In this document: one piece after another, positions 17,597 through 26,539 of the stretch
Numbering within the stretch: the stretch's first letter is position 1
How the letters are laid out: the number at the start of each line of letters is the position of its first letter
Source: Chitinophagaceae bacterium
Lineage (GTDB): Bacteria > Bacteroidota > Bacteroidia > Chitinophagales > Chitinophagaceae
Assembly (NCBI GenBank): GCA_016786845.1
Contig: JAEUVB010000008.1
Span: 1-64,000, forward strand
Length of the DNA: 64,000 nucleotides
Reading direction: 5' to 3'
Program-made: the position numbers and the translations under genes
Notes under the pieces: model-generated
Database searches by the model: none
What the model saw: the letters and a program-made list of their open reading frames with translations, nothing else
What the model was told of the DNA's origin: nothing

Positions 17597-18598
17597 ATGA
17601 AACTGGTCACACATTTACATCAAGGAAAAGAAACCTTGTCTATTCTGGTAGAAAATAAACTGTATCATTTAAATAAGCTCAATGCCGGGATTCCTCAGAC
17701 CATGAAGGAATTTCTGACGGATTGGGACGGACATCTGTCTTTAGCGAAGCAAGTCTTGTCAAAAATTGATCAAGGGGAGTTTCCGGCAGATGCAAGTTAT
17801 AATGAAAATGAAGTAATGGCTCCGGTACCATTCCCGAGCAGTTGCCGCGATGGATATGCCTTTCGTCAGCATGTGGCTGCCGCACGTCGAAATCGTAAAG
17901 TAGACATGATCCCTGAATTTGATCAATATCCCATCTTTTACTTTACCAATCATAATGCCATACAAGGACCCGGTGAAATCGTATGTATGCCCGATCATTT
18001 TCAAAAGTTAGATTTTGAATTGGAGGTGGCTATTGTGGTGTCTAAGAAAGGAAGAAATATTAAAGCAGCTGAAGCCGATGATTATATCGGCGGATTTATG
18101 ATAATGAATGACATGAGCGCCCGTACCCTTCAAATGGAAGAAATGCTCCTTAACCTCGGGCCTGCAAAAGGCAAGGATTTCAGTACCGTCATCGGCCCCA
18201 TGTTGGTGACTCCCGATGAACTGGAACCTTATAGAATTCCGGCTAAACCCAATCATACCGGCAATAATTACAATCTCAAAATGACCTGTTCGATTAACGG
18301 AATTCAATTGAGTGAAGGCAATGTCGGGGATATGGACTGGACCTTTGCAGAAATACTTGAACGTTGTGCTTATGGTGTCGATATTTGGCCCGGTGATGTG
18401 ATTGGAAGCGGAACGGTGGGCACAGGTTGTTTACTTGAATTAAACGGCACCGGACTGCTTAATGACCCTCATTATAAAGTACAATGGTTGCAACCCGGTG
18501 ATGTGGTGGAAATGGATATCGAACACTTAGGGCACCTCCGTAATACAATCGTAAAAGCAGAAAGTGATTTTTCCATTTTGGCTTTAAAGAAAAGCTGA
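17597..18598 (+). CDS. Fumarylacetoacetate hydrolase family protein
   Basis: A 333-residue FAH-fold protein. Metal-binding acidic residues are visible in FELEVAIV (E-x-E) and MIMNDMSAR, and the family loop GKDFSTVIGPMLV follows. The N-terminal domain CRDGYAFRQHVAAARRNR resembles the longer members that act on fumarylpyruvate, acylpyruvates or fumarylacetoacetate. The exact substrate is not readable. The flavin reductase-like gene starts 28 bp downstream and is probably co-transcribed, which fits ring-cleavage metabolism, though no dioxygenase is nearby. Confidence 0.82.
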   Translation: MKLVTHLHQGKETLSILVENKLYHLNKLNAGIPQTMKEFLTDWDGHLSLAKQVLSKIDQGEFPADASYNENEVMAPVPFPSSCRDGYAFRQHVAAARRNRKVDMIPEFDQYPIFYFTNHNAIQGPGEIVCMPDHFQKLDFELEVAIVVSKKGRNIKAAEADDYIGGFMIMNDMSARTLQMEEMLLNLGPAKGKDFSTVIGPMLVTPDELEPYRIPAKPNHTGNNYNLKMTCSINGIQLSEGNVGDMDWTFAEILERCAYGVDIWPGDVIGSGTVGTGCLLELNGTGLLNDPHYKVQWLQPGDVVEMDIEHLGHLRNTIVKAESDFSILALKKS

Positions 18599-18626
18599 TT
18601 TTTTTAAACATCGAAAACCATTAAAG

Positions 18627-19463
18627 ATGATTATTACTCCCGGGGAAATTAAAACGGCTCAGTTTCATCAATATCTTTTGGGGGCCATTTCGCCAAGACC
18701 CATTTGTTTTGCCAGCACGGTAGATCTTGAAGGGAATATGAACCTTTCTCCATTCAGCTTCTTTAATGTCTTTGGCAGTAAACCACCCATACTCATATTT
18801 TCTCCGGCAAGACGGGTAAGGGATAATACCATAAAGCACACTTTGGAAAATGCACTCGCAACCAAAGAAGTGGTGATCAATGTGGTGAATTATGCCATGG
18901 TTCAACAAATGAGTTTGTCGAGTTGTGAATATCCTAAAGGTGTCAATGAATTTGAGAAAGCCGGTTTTACACCTGTTGCATCTACTCTGGTGAAACCATT
19001 TAGGGTGAAGGAAAGTCCGGCTTCGTTTGAATGTAAGGTGCTTGAAGTGAAGGAGACCGGAGAAGAAGGTGGTGCCGGAAATTTAATTATATGCGAAGTG
19101 GTCCTGATGCATTTAGATGATGCTGTACTCAATGAACAAGGTCAAATTGATCCTCATAAGATCGATTTGGTAGCCCGCATGGGAGGCGATTATTATTGCC
19201 GGGCCAGTGGCGCTTCTGTTTTTACTGTCGAAAAACCGAACATGCAGTTGGGCATGGGCTTTGATGCTTTACCCGAAAAGATTCGAAAAAGTAAGGTTTT
19301 GACCGGAAATCACTTAGGTCAGTTAGCCAATATGACCAGTATTCCTGAATTTGACCCTGCTTATCAATATGAAGTCAATCAGGGATATCACGAAGACGCA
19401 AAACAGAAATTAGATCAGCATCAAGTAGGAGAAGCCTGGCAAATTTTATTAAGGGAAAAGTAG
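18627..19463 (+). CDS. Flavin reductase-like FMN-binding split-barrel protein
   Basis: A 278-residue protein of the flavin reductase/DUF447-type split-barrel family. The FMN site is suggested by ISPRPICFASTVDLEGNMNLSPFSFFNVFGSKPPILIFSPARR, close to the consensus of this branch. It either supplies reduced flavin to an oxygenase or acts as an FMN-dependent oxidoreductase itself. Pairing with the FAH gene suggests a joint catabolic role. The 229 bp after it show no further gene. Confidence 0.78.
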   Translation: MIITPGEIKTAQFHQYLLGAISPRPICFASTVDLEGNMNLSPFSFFNVFGSKPPILIFSPARRVRDNTIKHTLENALATKEVVINVVNYAMVQQMSLSSCEYPKGVNEFEKAGFTPVASTLVKPFRVKESPASFECKVLEVKETGEEGGAGNLIICEVVLMHLDDAVLNEQGQIDPHKIDLVARMGGDYYCRASGASVFTVEKPNMQLGMGFDALPEKIRKSKVLTGNHLGQLANMTSIPEFDPAYQYEVNQGYHEDAKQKLDQHQVGEAWQILLREK

Positions 19464-19692
19464 TGGAATATTGATTCATTTGCGGGCTAAGATCATGCCC
19501 ATGAATGATTTGATTGAGAAACCGTATCCCTGACCCTTTGGATTCAAACTCCCGAAACATGATGGAAATTGTCCTATATCTTCCATTCAACATGTTGCTA
19601 TAAGTTCCATAAAGTATTATTGTTCCCGTGGATTAAAAAGTCAAAATAAATTCGTCAGAAGTGATTAATATTGACAAAAGACACCATATTTC

Positions 19693-21765
19693 ATGTATAA
19701 TACCGAACAAGAAAAATTCTTTTTGCAACAATCGAAGTTATGGATAGCCAATGATCCTGAAAAGGACCACCTGGATGAATTAAAGCAAATCATTGACTAT
19801 GCCGACTGGAAGTATTATGTGATGGATAATCCTGTTTTGTCGGATGGAGAATATGATACCCTTTTTAAAAAATTAAAGCAACTCGAATCCAGGTATCCGG
19901 AACTAATTACAGCGGATTCGCCGACTCAGCGTGTTGCAAAAAGCCTGACCCAATCATTTCCAACGGTCAATCATTTGGTTCCTATGCTAAGCTTGGAAAA
20001 TAGTTATGATGCCAACGATTTAATTGAGTGGGATCGAAAATGCCGTGAGCTCAGTGGCGAACAGGTGATTGAATATTGTGTTGAACCGAAATTCGACGGA
20101 GCCAGTATTTCATTATTGTTTGAAGATGATTTATTACTCCGTGGAGCTACCCGGGGTGATGGTGTACAAGGAGATGATATTACCACCAATACGAGGCAAA
20201 TTCGATCCATTCCAATGGGTATGGCTATTGGGAAAAAGGGAATATCCTTATTGGAGGTTCGGGGTGAAGTGGTCTTGACCAAGGAAAAATTTAAACAGTA
20301 TAATGAACGGCTTATCGCCGAAGGAATACCTCTACTGGCCAATCCACGAAATGCGGCCAGCGGTAGTTTGAGGATCAAAGATTCGACCGAAGTGTCAAAG
20401 CGTGGTCTGGATGCTTTTTTGTATCATATCAGTTTTTGGCAAACAGTGAATGGTGAGCGGCCGTATCAAACCCATTACGAGTCGTTACAATTATTGCATG
20501 CTCTGGGCTGTAAAACTTCGTTGAAAGATGCTAAATTATTTCAGGGTATTACAGAGGTTATAGATTATTGTGCGGAAATTGAATCCGGCAGAGATGCTTT
20601 ACCTTATGAAATTGATGGGGCTGTTATTAAGATCAATCGAATAGATTTGCAAGACAAAATTGGTCAAACTTCACATCATCCGCGTTGGGCCATGGCGTAT
20701 AAATTTAAAGCCAGACAAGCCAGCAGTAAACTATTACAAGTTGAATATCAGGTTGGTCGTACCGGGAGCGTGACTCCGGTTGCCAAAATAGAACCGGTAT
20801 CTGTGGGTGGGGTAACGGTTTCTTCCATTTCATTATTTAATGAAGAGGTCGTAAAGGAAAAGAATCTCATGATCGGTGATACCCTATTAATTGAACGTGC
20901 AGGTGATGTTATTCCTTATGTGGTTAAATCATTCCCTGAACTACGCACTGGCATCGAGACTCCGATTATTTTTCCGGTAAATTGCCCCGTATGCCGGGAG
21001 GTATTGTATAAACCTGAAGCCGAAGCCGTTTGGCGTTGCACCAATATTAATTGTAAAGCCCAGGTCATCGAACGTATCATTCATTTTGCCTCCAAGGATG
21101 CTATGGATATTAGAGGTTTAGGTGATGCTCTGGTGCGAAAATTTTACGAACAGGGATTTTTGAATACGATTGACGGAATTTATCATATACCTTTCGAACA
21201 AATGAAAGGTTTGGAAGGTTTTGGTGAAAAATCAATTCTGAATTTGCAGCAGTCCATAGAGAAATCAAAGACGCAACCTTTGAATCGCTTAATTTTCGCG
21301 CTCGGTATCCGCTATGTGGGCGAAACGACCGCTAAGACATTAGCCAGAAGTATCAATCATTTACATGACCTATACGATATGAGCGCTGAACAACTTTGCC
21401 AATTGGAAGATATTGGTGGTAAGGTAGCGGGTTCATTGGTCGATTTTTTCTCCCACCCCGACAATCGCCGCTTGATCGAAAGCCTGGAGTTATCAGGTCT
21501 TCAGCTTCAGAATATGCAAAATGTTCATCATGAGGGAGGGAGTCTGAACGGAAAAACATTCCTTTTTACCGGAACCTTAACCATGAAACGCAGTGAAGCA
21601 GAAGCTTTAGCAGAAGCTGCGGGAGGAAGTATTTTGGGAAGCGTGAGTACCAAACTTAATTATCTCGTGGTTGGAGAGGATGCCGGAAGTAAACTTGAAA
21701 AGGCAAAAAAACTGGGGACCGTAATTATTCTCACTGAAGAGGAATTTATGCGCTTGATTAAATGA
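19693..21765 (+). CDS. ligA: NAD-dependent DNA ligase LigA
   Basis: A 690-residue complete LigA. The N-terminal Ia domain precedes the adenylation domain with nucleophile K133 (VEPKFDGASI), then the OB fold, a four-cysteine zinc finger (CPVC ... CTNINC), helix-hairpin-helix repeats (MKGLEGFGEKS; LCQLEDIGGKVAGSL) and a C-terminal BRCT domain (LNGKTFLFTGTLTMKRSEA). It seals nicks in replication and repair using NAD. Length and domain order are as expected. Confidence 0.97.
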   Translation: MYNTEQEKFFLQQSKLWIANDPEKDHLDELKQIIDYADWKYYVMDNPVLSDGEYDTLFKKLKQLESRYPELITADSPTQRVAKSLTQSFPTVNHLVPMLSLENSYDANDLIEWDRKCRELSGEQVIEYCVEPKFDGASISLLFEDDLLLRGATRGDGVQGDDITTNTRQIRSIPMGMAIGKKGISLLEVRGEVVLTKEKFKQYNERLIAEGIPLLANPRNAASGSLRIKDSTEVSKRGLDAFLYHISFWQTVNGERPYQTHYESLQLLHALGCKTSLKDAKLFQGITEVIDYCAEIESGRDALPYEIDGAVIKINRIDLQDKIGQTSHHPRWAMAYKFKARQASSKLLQVEYQVGRTGSVTPVAKIEPVSVGGVTVSSISLFNEEVVKEKNLMIGDTLLIERAGDVIPYVVKSFPELRTGIETPIIFPVNCPVCREVLYKPEAEAVWRCTNINCKAQVIERIIHFASKDAMDIRGLGDALVRKFYEQGFLNTIDGIYHIPFEQMKGLEGFGEKSILNLQQSIEKSKTQPLNRLIFALGIRYVGETTAKTLARSINHLHDLYDMSAEQLCQLEDIGGKVAGSLVDFFSHPDNRRLIESLELSGLQLQNMQNVHHEGGSLNGKTFLFTGTLTMKRSEAEALAEAAGGSILGSVSTKLNYLVVGEDAGSKLEKAKKLGTVIILTEEEFMRLIK

Positions 21766-21829
21766 TCAAAAATGATGATCATCGAGAAACCATGTCAACT
21801 ATTATTCATCCTGCCTATCATAGATCCCT

Positions 21830-23452
21830 CTAGCGAAGCAATTTTACATACTTCAACTCGATCAAATTCAAACTATTGCTTTTCCAATTACTTACCCACT
21901 TAGGTGTAAAATGAAGTACTTCATCATAGAATAAAGGAATGCATGGTGCTTCCTCGATGATGATGCGGTCCATTTGTTGAAACAGAGAGATTTTCTTTGC
22001 TTCATCTTTTTCAACAAGACATTGTTCATACAAGCGATCAAAAGTTTCATTCTTGAAGCGCGTATAATTTGGAGGCGCAGTATTTTTTCCGTAAAACATG
22101 GTCAGATAACTTTCCGCATCAGGATAATCCGCAATCCACGTAGCCCAAAAAAATGGTGCTTGCGATTGGCTCATTTGTTCTCGCAGCAATGACGGCTGCA
22201 TGATTTCAACATTTATGGAGAGCCCGAGTAAGCCTAATTGTGAAGCGATGAAATTGCAACGATCAGAATAATTATCATTTGACAGCAACGTGATGGCAGG
22301 CAATTCTCCCAGTTCGGTTCGGACCTCGTCGATCAATGCTTTTGCTTTATCAGGGTTATAATAATATCCCTTTACCAATACGGAATCATAGCCGGGCAAA
22401 CTCGCCGGTATCATGCCTGAATGAGCCGGTATTCCGATATGATTGCGCAAATAGGTGATCATCTTATTACGGTCGAATCCATAATTGATCGCTTGCCTTA
22501 TTTTTTTATGCTGTAGTAGTTGGTTTTCATTTTGTGCGGTGTCCAGCAAGATTCCAAGGTATTCCACATTCAAATATGGGTGTTTATGAAGCACCAGTTT
22601 TTCTTGAAAGCCTGCTTTTAGTTCACCTTGTTTAGTCAGCACCTGATCTTTAAATGTAGCATCAATTCCATTCATGAAATCAAGGTCACCTTGCATGAAC
22701 AACAGAAACTCTGTTGCCTTGCTATCTATGAAGGAGGCCTTAATGCCGTCGATATAAGGCAAGGGCATTCCGGCTGAATCTTTCTCCCAGTAACGTTCAT
22801 TTTTTCTGTAAGTAATGGCTACAGCTTCTTCCCATTCATGAAAGACAAATGGACCGGTGCCACAAGGATGTGATCGAAAATCTTTGCCCCACTTTTCAAC
22901 AACCTCTTTAGGTACAACAGAACAATATTGCATACTTAAAATCCCCAACATCGGATTAAAAGGTTGTGATAAATGAATTTCAAAAAGGGTATCATTGACT
23001 GCAATAAATGGTTGTATAGAATCGACCCGATCGTTAAATATCCAGGCTCCCGGAGAGGCTACCTGAGGATCGATAATTCGTTGAAAGGAATAGACAATAT
23101 CCCCTGCGTTCATTTTTCGACCTTTCCCATTTGGAAAAGCCTCATTGTCATGAAAGAACACATCATTCCGAAGGTAAAACCGGTAGGTCTTCCGGTCCTC
23201 AGAAATTTCCCATCGCTTGGCTAATGAGGGTTGCACATTCATTTGTTCATCATATTCGATCAGTCGGTTATAGGTTTGATGAACATGCCACATAATATTC
23301 AGATTTTTAGCAAATGCCGGATCCAAACTTTCAACGCCCTGTACCTGATTCAGGCGAAATATTTTTTTTTGGGAATGGGGTGTATGGCAACTGTTTAAGA
23401 ATGCTAGACCCAAAATGATATTTGCAATCCACCGGTTTTTCATTCTTTTCAC
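21830..23452 (-). CDS. Family 5 extracellular solute-binding lipoprotein (Dpp/Opp-like)
   Basis: A 540-residue SBP_bac_5 protein with a lipoprotein signal (lipidation Cys in FLNSC near residue 22). The family pattern is clear: VESLDPAFA, WEISEDRKTYRFYLRNDVFFHDNEAFPNGKGRKMNAGDIVYSFQRI, and PYLNVEYLGILLDTAQ. Such proteins bind peptides, nickel chelates or sugars for ABC importers. No permease or ATPase gene is adjacent, so it is an orphan here. It starts 19 bp after mqnA and is probably in the same operon. Confidence 0.85.
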   Translation of the reverse strand: MKRMKNRWIANIILGLAFLNSCHTPHSQKKIFRLNQVQGVESLDPAFAKNLNIMWHVHQTYNRLIEYDEQMNVQPSLAKRWEISEDRKTYRFYLRNDVFFHDNEAFPNGKGRKMNAGDIVYSFQRIIDPQVASPGAWIFNDRVDSIQPFIAVNDTLFEIHLSQPFNPMLGILSMQYCSVVPKEVVEKWGKDFRSHPCGTGPFVFHEWEEAVAITYRKNERYWEKDSAGMPLPYIDGIKASFIDSKATEFLLFMQGDLDFMNGIDATFKDQVLTKQGELKAGFQEKLVLHKHPYLNVEYLGILLDTAQNENQLLQHKKIRQAINYGFDRNKMITYLRNHIGIPAHSGMIPASLPGYDSVLVKGYYYNPDKAKALIDEVRTELGELPAITLLSNDNYSDRCNFIASQLGLLGLSINVEIMQPSLLREQMSQSQAPFFWATWIADYPDAESYLTMFYGKNTAPPNYTRFKNETFDRLYEQCLVEKDEAKKISLFQQMDRIIIEEAPCIPLFYDEVLHFTPKWVSNWKSNSLNLIELKYVKLLR

Positions 23453-23471
23453 AGACTTGATTCGGGTAAAT

Positions 23472-24218
23472 TTAATTCATCTGCTCCAATAATTTCAAAA
23501 AGAGCATCATTCCCTTTCTTTTTTCATCGTCCAGAGAGTAGGAGATATTTTCGGTATAATAAGTGCGCAAATCATACGCAGGGAAGGGATTTGCGATGAT
23601 GATCTCCGCAAGATGCTCTAATCCAATAGCGATACTGTTATTGAATGCATCAATAAATGCCGTATCGATTTCTTTGTTGCTGACCCACACCGCAAAAACA
23701 AATGGCAACTGGGTATGTTCATGCCAGATTTCAGCAAGGTCATACACATATGGAAATTTATTCCGGTATTCTAAAGCCCGGTCGCCAATGATTACACCGG
23801 CTGTTTTGTCCTGAATGTCGTCAATATAATTTTCGCCGGCTTCTAAAAGCGATGGGCGGATATGCCAATAGTCTCGTAATAAAATGCGTAATAAAGCAAC
23901 TGATGTTCTCGACTGATAATCAAGATAGATCGATTGAATATCTTCAATGGGAACATGGCTGTAAAGTGCTACTGAGGCCACTTGGCGGTCGGCGGAGATA
24001 CAGTATTCGCCAATGACCTGCGCATGCGGAATATTGGGAATGGCAGCAACAGGCAGTAAAGCAATATCCAATAAATCTTTTTGAAGCATAGTCGCCAGCC
24101 GGGATGGATAATCTTTCACCAATTCGATACTTTCTTCCAGCTCTCCTTGTTCAAACCCATAGATAAGAGGTTTGGTATTCAAATAACTCACAGCTCCAAC
24201 CCGAATCTTTTTTTGCAT
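23472..24218 (-). CDS. mqnA: Chorismate dehydratase MqnA (futalosine menaquinone pathway)
   Basis: A 248-residue MqnA/MqnD-fold protein: KIRVGAVSYLNTKPLIYGFE at the N-terminus, DIALLPVAAIP, the SRTSVALLRILL helix and GDRAL. MqnA converts chorismate to 3-[(1-carboxyvinyl)oxy]benzoate, the first step of the futalosine route, so the organism likely makes menaquinone without MenF/D. I took the ATG at 24218; a TTG at 24230 lies inside the -7 promoter element. It heads an operon with the orphan solute-binding lipoprotein. Confidence 0.87.
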   Translation of the reverse strand: MQKKIRVGAVSYLNTKPLIYGFEQGELEESIELVKDYPSRLATMLQKDLLDIALLPVAAIPNIPHAQVIGEYCISADRQVASVALYSHVPIEDIQSIYLDYQSRTSVALLRILLRDYWHIRPSLLEAGENYIDDIQDKTAGVIIGDRALEYRNKFPYVYDLAEIWHEHTQLPFVFAVWVSNKEIDTAFIDAFNNSIAIGLEHLAEIIIANPFPAYDLRTYYTENISYSLDDEKRKGMMLFLKLLEQMN

Positions 24219-24227
24219 AAGCGGTTG

Positions 24228-24235
24228 CAAATATA
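24228..24235 (-). promoter_or_regulatory. TATATTTG -7 promoter element for mqnA
   Basis: On the minus strand an exact TAnnTTTG motif ends 9 bp before the mqnA ATG. Together with TACCTTTG at 24256-24263 it makes a compact divergent promoter of 64 bp shared with purB. Confidence 0.5.
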
Positions 24236-24255
24236 GGTCTGACAGTTTGTTTGAT

Positions 24256-24263
24256 TACCTTTG
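24256..24263 (+). promoter_or_regulatory. TACCTTTG -7 promoter element for purB
   Basis: Exact TAnnTTTG motif 19 bp before the purB ATG at 24283. No clear -33 box at the standard distance. Confidence 0.5.
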
Positions 24264-24282
24264 CCATTCAATATTTTTCAAC

Positions 24283-25620
24283 ATGACTGCTTTTCATGCG
24301 TTAATGGCTGTATCACCTCTGGATGGCCGATATCGTAAACAACTGGAATCCCTTTCAGCCTATTTCTCCGAATTTGCCTTAATCAAATACAGGGTAATGG
24401 TAGAAGTCGAGTATTTTATTGCCTTGAGTGAACAGAAGCAATTTACTTTGACCCTGACCCAAACAAAGGCTTTACGTCTTTTGGCGAGTCAATTTTCTTT
24501 GGAAGATGCACAGGCGATAAAGGATATTGAAAAAATCACTAATCACGATGTCAAGGCTGTGGAGTATTTTCTGAAAGACAAGATGGAAAAGCTTAAATTG
24601 TCGAAAGTTCGGGAATGGGTGCATTTTGGTCTAACTTCTCAGGATATTAATAATACGGCTGTACCACTGCTTTGGAAAGATGCTATTCGCTTGAGTTATA
24701 TTCCGGCCATTCAAAATTTGTTGGTTATTTTGAAGGCTTATGTGAAAGATTGGAATAATATTCCTTTATTGGCCCGTACCCATGGTCAACCGGCTTCTCC
24801 AACTCGTTTAGGTAAGGAAATCATGGTCTATGTGGAAAGATTGGAAAATCAATTAAGTTTATTACAGCAAATTCCTTTCGCAGCCAAATTTGGTGGGGCT
24901 ACAGGGAATTTTAATGCCCATCAAATCGCGTTTCCGAAAACCAATTGGAAAAAATTTGCGGACAAATTCGTCAATAAGACATTGGGCTTAAAACGAATGC
25001 AATTCACAACGCAAATCGAACATTATGACATGTTGGCTGCTCAGTTCGATGCAATGAAGCGAATCAATACCATACTCATTGATATGAGTCGTGATTTTTG
25101 GACTTATATTTCTCTGGATTATTTCAAACAGAAAGTCAAACGCAATGAAGTTGGCAGTTCCGCGATGCCTCATAAAGTAAACCCTATAGACTTTGAAAAT
25201 GCAGAGGGTAATTTCGGGATTGCAAATGCCCTTTTTGAACATCTTTCAGCGAAGTTGCCCATCTCCAGATTACAGCGCGATCTAACAGATTCAACGGTAT
25301 TGAGAAATATTGGTGTGCCATTTGGGCATACCATTCTGGCCATGCTTTCTTTAAATAAAGGGCTCAATAAACTGTTGGTCAATCCATCGGCGATTCAGGC
25401 TGATTTGGAAAGGAATTGGGCGGTTGTGGCCGAGGCGATTCAAACCATACTTCGTCGTGAAAAATATCCAAACCCTTATGAAGCACTAAAGGAGTTGACA
25501 CGAGGGGCAGAGGGCATTAATAAAGAAAGTATGCATCGCTTTATCGACGGTCTGACGGTCAGCGAGGCGGTGAAAAAAGAACTGAAAAGGATCACGCCAC
25601 AACGTTATACCGGGATATAG
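24283..25620 (+). CDS. purB: Adenylosuccinate lyase
   Basis: A 445-residue fumarase/aspartase-superfamily enzyme. Hallmarks are SPLDGRYR near the start, HFGLTSQDINNTAVPLL, RTHGQPASPT, and the mobile signature loop GSSAMPHKVNPIDFENAEG carrying the catalytic serine. It acts twice in purine synthesis (SAICAR to AICAR, and adenylosuccinate to AMP). The ATG at 24283 is preferred because the alternative TTG at 24247 lies upstream of the promoter element. Confidence 0.96.
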   Translation: MTAFHALMAVSPLDGRYRKQLESLSAYFSEFALIKYRVMVEVEYFIALSEQKQFTLTLTQTKALRLLASQFSLEDAQAIKDIEKITNHDVKAVEYFLKDKMEKLKLSKVREWVHFGLTSQDINNTAVPLLWKDAIRLSYIPAIQNLLVILKAYVKDWNNIPLLARTHGQPASPTRLGKEIMVYVERLENQLSLLQQIPFAAKFGGATGNFNAHQIAFPKTNWKKFADKFVNKTLGLKRMQFTTQIEHYDMLAAQFDAMKRINTILIDMSRDFWTYISLDYFKQKVKRNEVGSSAMPHKVNPIDFENAEGNFGIANALFEHLSAKLPISRLQRDLTDSTVLRNIGVPFGHTILAMLSLNKGLNKLLVNPSAIQADLERNWAVVAEAIQTILRREKYPNPYEALKELTRGAEGINKESMHRFIDGLTVSEAVKKELKRITPQRYTGI

Positions 25621-25766
25621 TTTTTGATAGAAGTAGGCTCCGGGTGTAATGGATCATGCGGTGTTCAAATTCATCAGAATCCTAAAAATAACTTTCAGTT
25701 GTGGCTATTCGGTTTTGAATGACCGAGTGTGGCATAGGTGATCCGGGATGATTTCAAAGAGGCTTA

Positions 25767-26177
25767 TTATTTCTTTAAAAATCCAAATCTGCTTTTCTTC
25801 TGAATAGTCGGTTCCGGTATTTTTTGCTGATACAAATCCTGATAGATTTTACCCCATCCGGGGAATCCGCCTACATTTCGATCATCAATAAACAGGTCCA
25901 CGTTGAGTTTACGGATGGTCATGGCATTAAATTCTTCTTCAGGGTAGTTTTTGTTGACCGCATAAAACTCAATTCCATTTTGTCTGCAGAAAGTTACGGC
26001 CTCATCCAACATTGCACCGTCACGATAAGTCCATAGAATGAGTCTGTGGCCATCTAATTGAAGCTGGCGCAGGGTATCAAAAGCAAATATCAGCGGTTTA
26101 CCAATTTGAGGATAGCGATCCTCTACAATTGTACCATCAAAATCGACCGCAATAGTTTTAGTGTTACGGGGTATCAT
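25767..26177 (-). CDS. Small HAD-superfamily hydrolase (BT0820-like)
   Basis: A 136-residue HAD protein without a cap domain. Motif I is VDFDGTIVED (nucleophile and acid Asp), motif II LWTYRDG (Thr), and motif IV LFIDDRNVGGFP. It resembles the small Bacteroides BT0820-type phosphatases, whose physiological substrate is unknown. A minus-strand TACCTTTG motif at 26207-26200 lies 22 bp before the start. Confidence 0.8.
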   Translation of the reverse strand: MIPRNTKTIAVDFDGTIVEDRYPQIGKPLIFAFDTLRQLQLDGHRLILWTYRDGAMLDEAVTFCRQNGIEFYAVNKNYPEEEFNAMTIRKLNVDLFIDDRNVGGFPGWGKIYQDLYQQKIPEPTIQKKSRFGFLKK

Positions 26178-26199
26178 TGCCTTTTTTAAACATTTGTGG

Positions 26200-26207
26200 C
26201 AAAGGTA
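26200..26207 (-). promoter_or_regulatory. TACCTTTG -7 promoter element for the HAD gene
   Basis: Exact TAnnTTTG motif on the minus strand, 22 bp before the ATG at 26177. No -33 box recognised. Confidence 0.45.
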
Positions 26208-26404
26208 AATGAATCTGCCAGTCTTTTTTTATGGAATGTGTGTAGAATCATTCGCTTATTCAATGAGGGCATGAATACTTTTAGTGAATCTTGGGAATTA
26301 GATCATGAAAACGTTTCAAATAAAGGATCATTTTTGATCTACTTGTATAATTAAGGTAATTGGTTTCAACATTAGGATTACCTGATTTTTCAGCCTTCCA
26401 AAGC

Positions 26405-26435
26405 TTTAATAATCCATCAAAAAAATATATATTTG
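26405..26435 (+). promoter_or_regulatory. Promoter of the polysaccharide locus
   Basis: TATATTTG (TAnnTTTG) at 26428-26435 with a TTTA box at 26405-26408, 19 bp upstream and one base from TTTG. Transcription would start near 26441, giving an untranslated leader of about 100 nt before the UpxY-like ATG. The rest of the gap between 26208 and 26404 shows no gene or repeat. Confidence 0.6.
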
Positions 26436-26440
26436 TGCAA

Positions 26441-26539
26441 CGGGGGAAAGCGAGCGCCATGTGAAGACATGGTGCATAAGCAGGGGTATGCATTATGCGC
26501 TGCTTAAATTGTTTTCCGCATATTGACAATACTTTTGCT
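26441..26539 (+). promoter_or_regulatory. Structured 5' leader upstream of the UpxY-like gene
   Basis: The leader contains a 9-bp hairpin at 26454-26475 (GCGCCATGT/ACATGGTGC, one G-U pair, GAAG loop). A second stem pairs AAGCAG (26478-26483) with CTGCTT (26500-26505). An alternative long stem pairs AAGC-(G)-AGCGC (26448-26457) with GCGCTGCTT (26497-26505) and cannot coexist with the other two. NusG paralogues such as LoaP and RfaH recognise leader hairpins, so this may be the loading site of the encoded protein; that step is inference. Confidence 0.5.

Noticed and set aside
20004..20378. 124-residue antisense ORF in ligA
   Set aside because: It lies over the ligase adenylation domain, which is firmly identified.
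21762..21786. TGATCA-containing dyad after ligA as a terminator
   Set aside because: The stem is short and AT-rich, and no T run follows.
26530..26537. TACTTTTG as the promoter of the UpxY-like gene
   Set aside because: It lies 2 bp before the ATG, so transcription would start inside the gene and skip the start codon. The motif at 26428 with its leader is more plausible.
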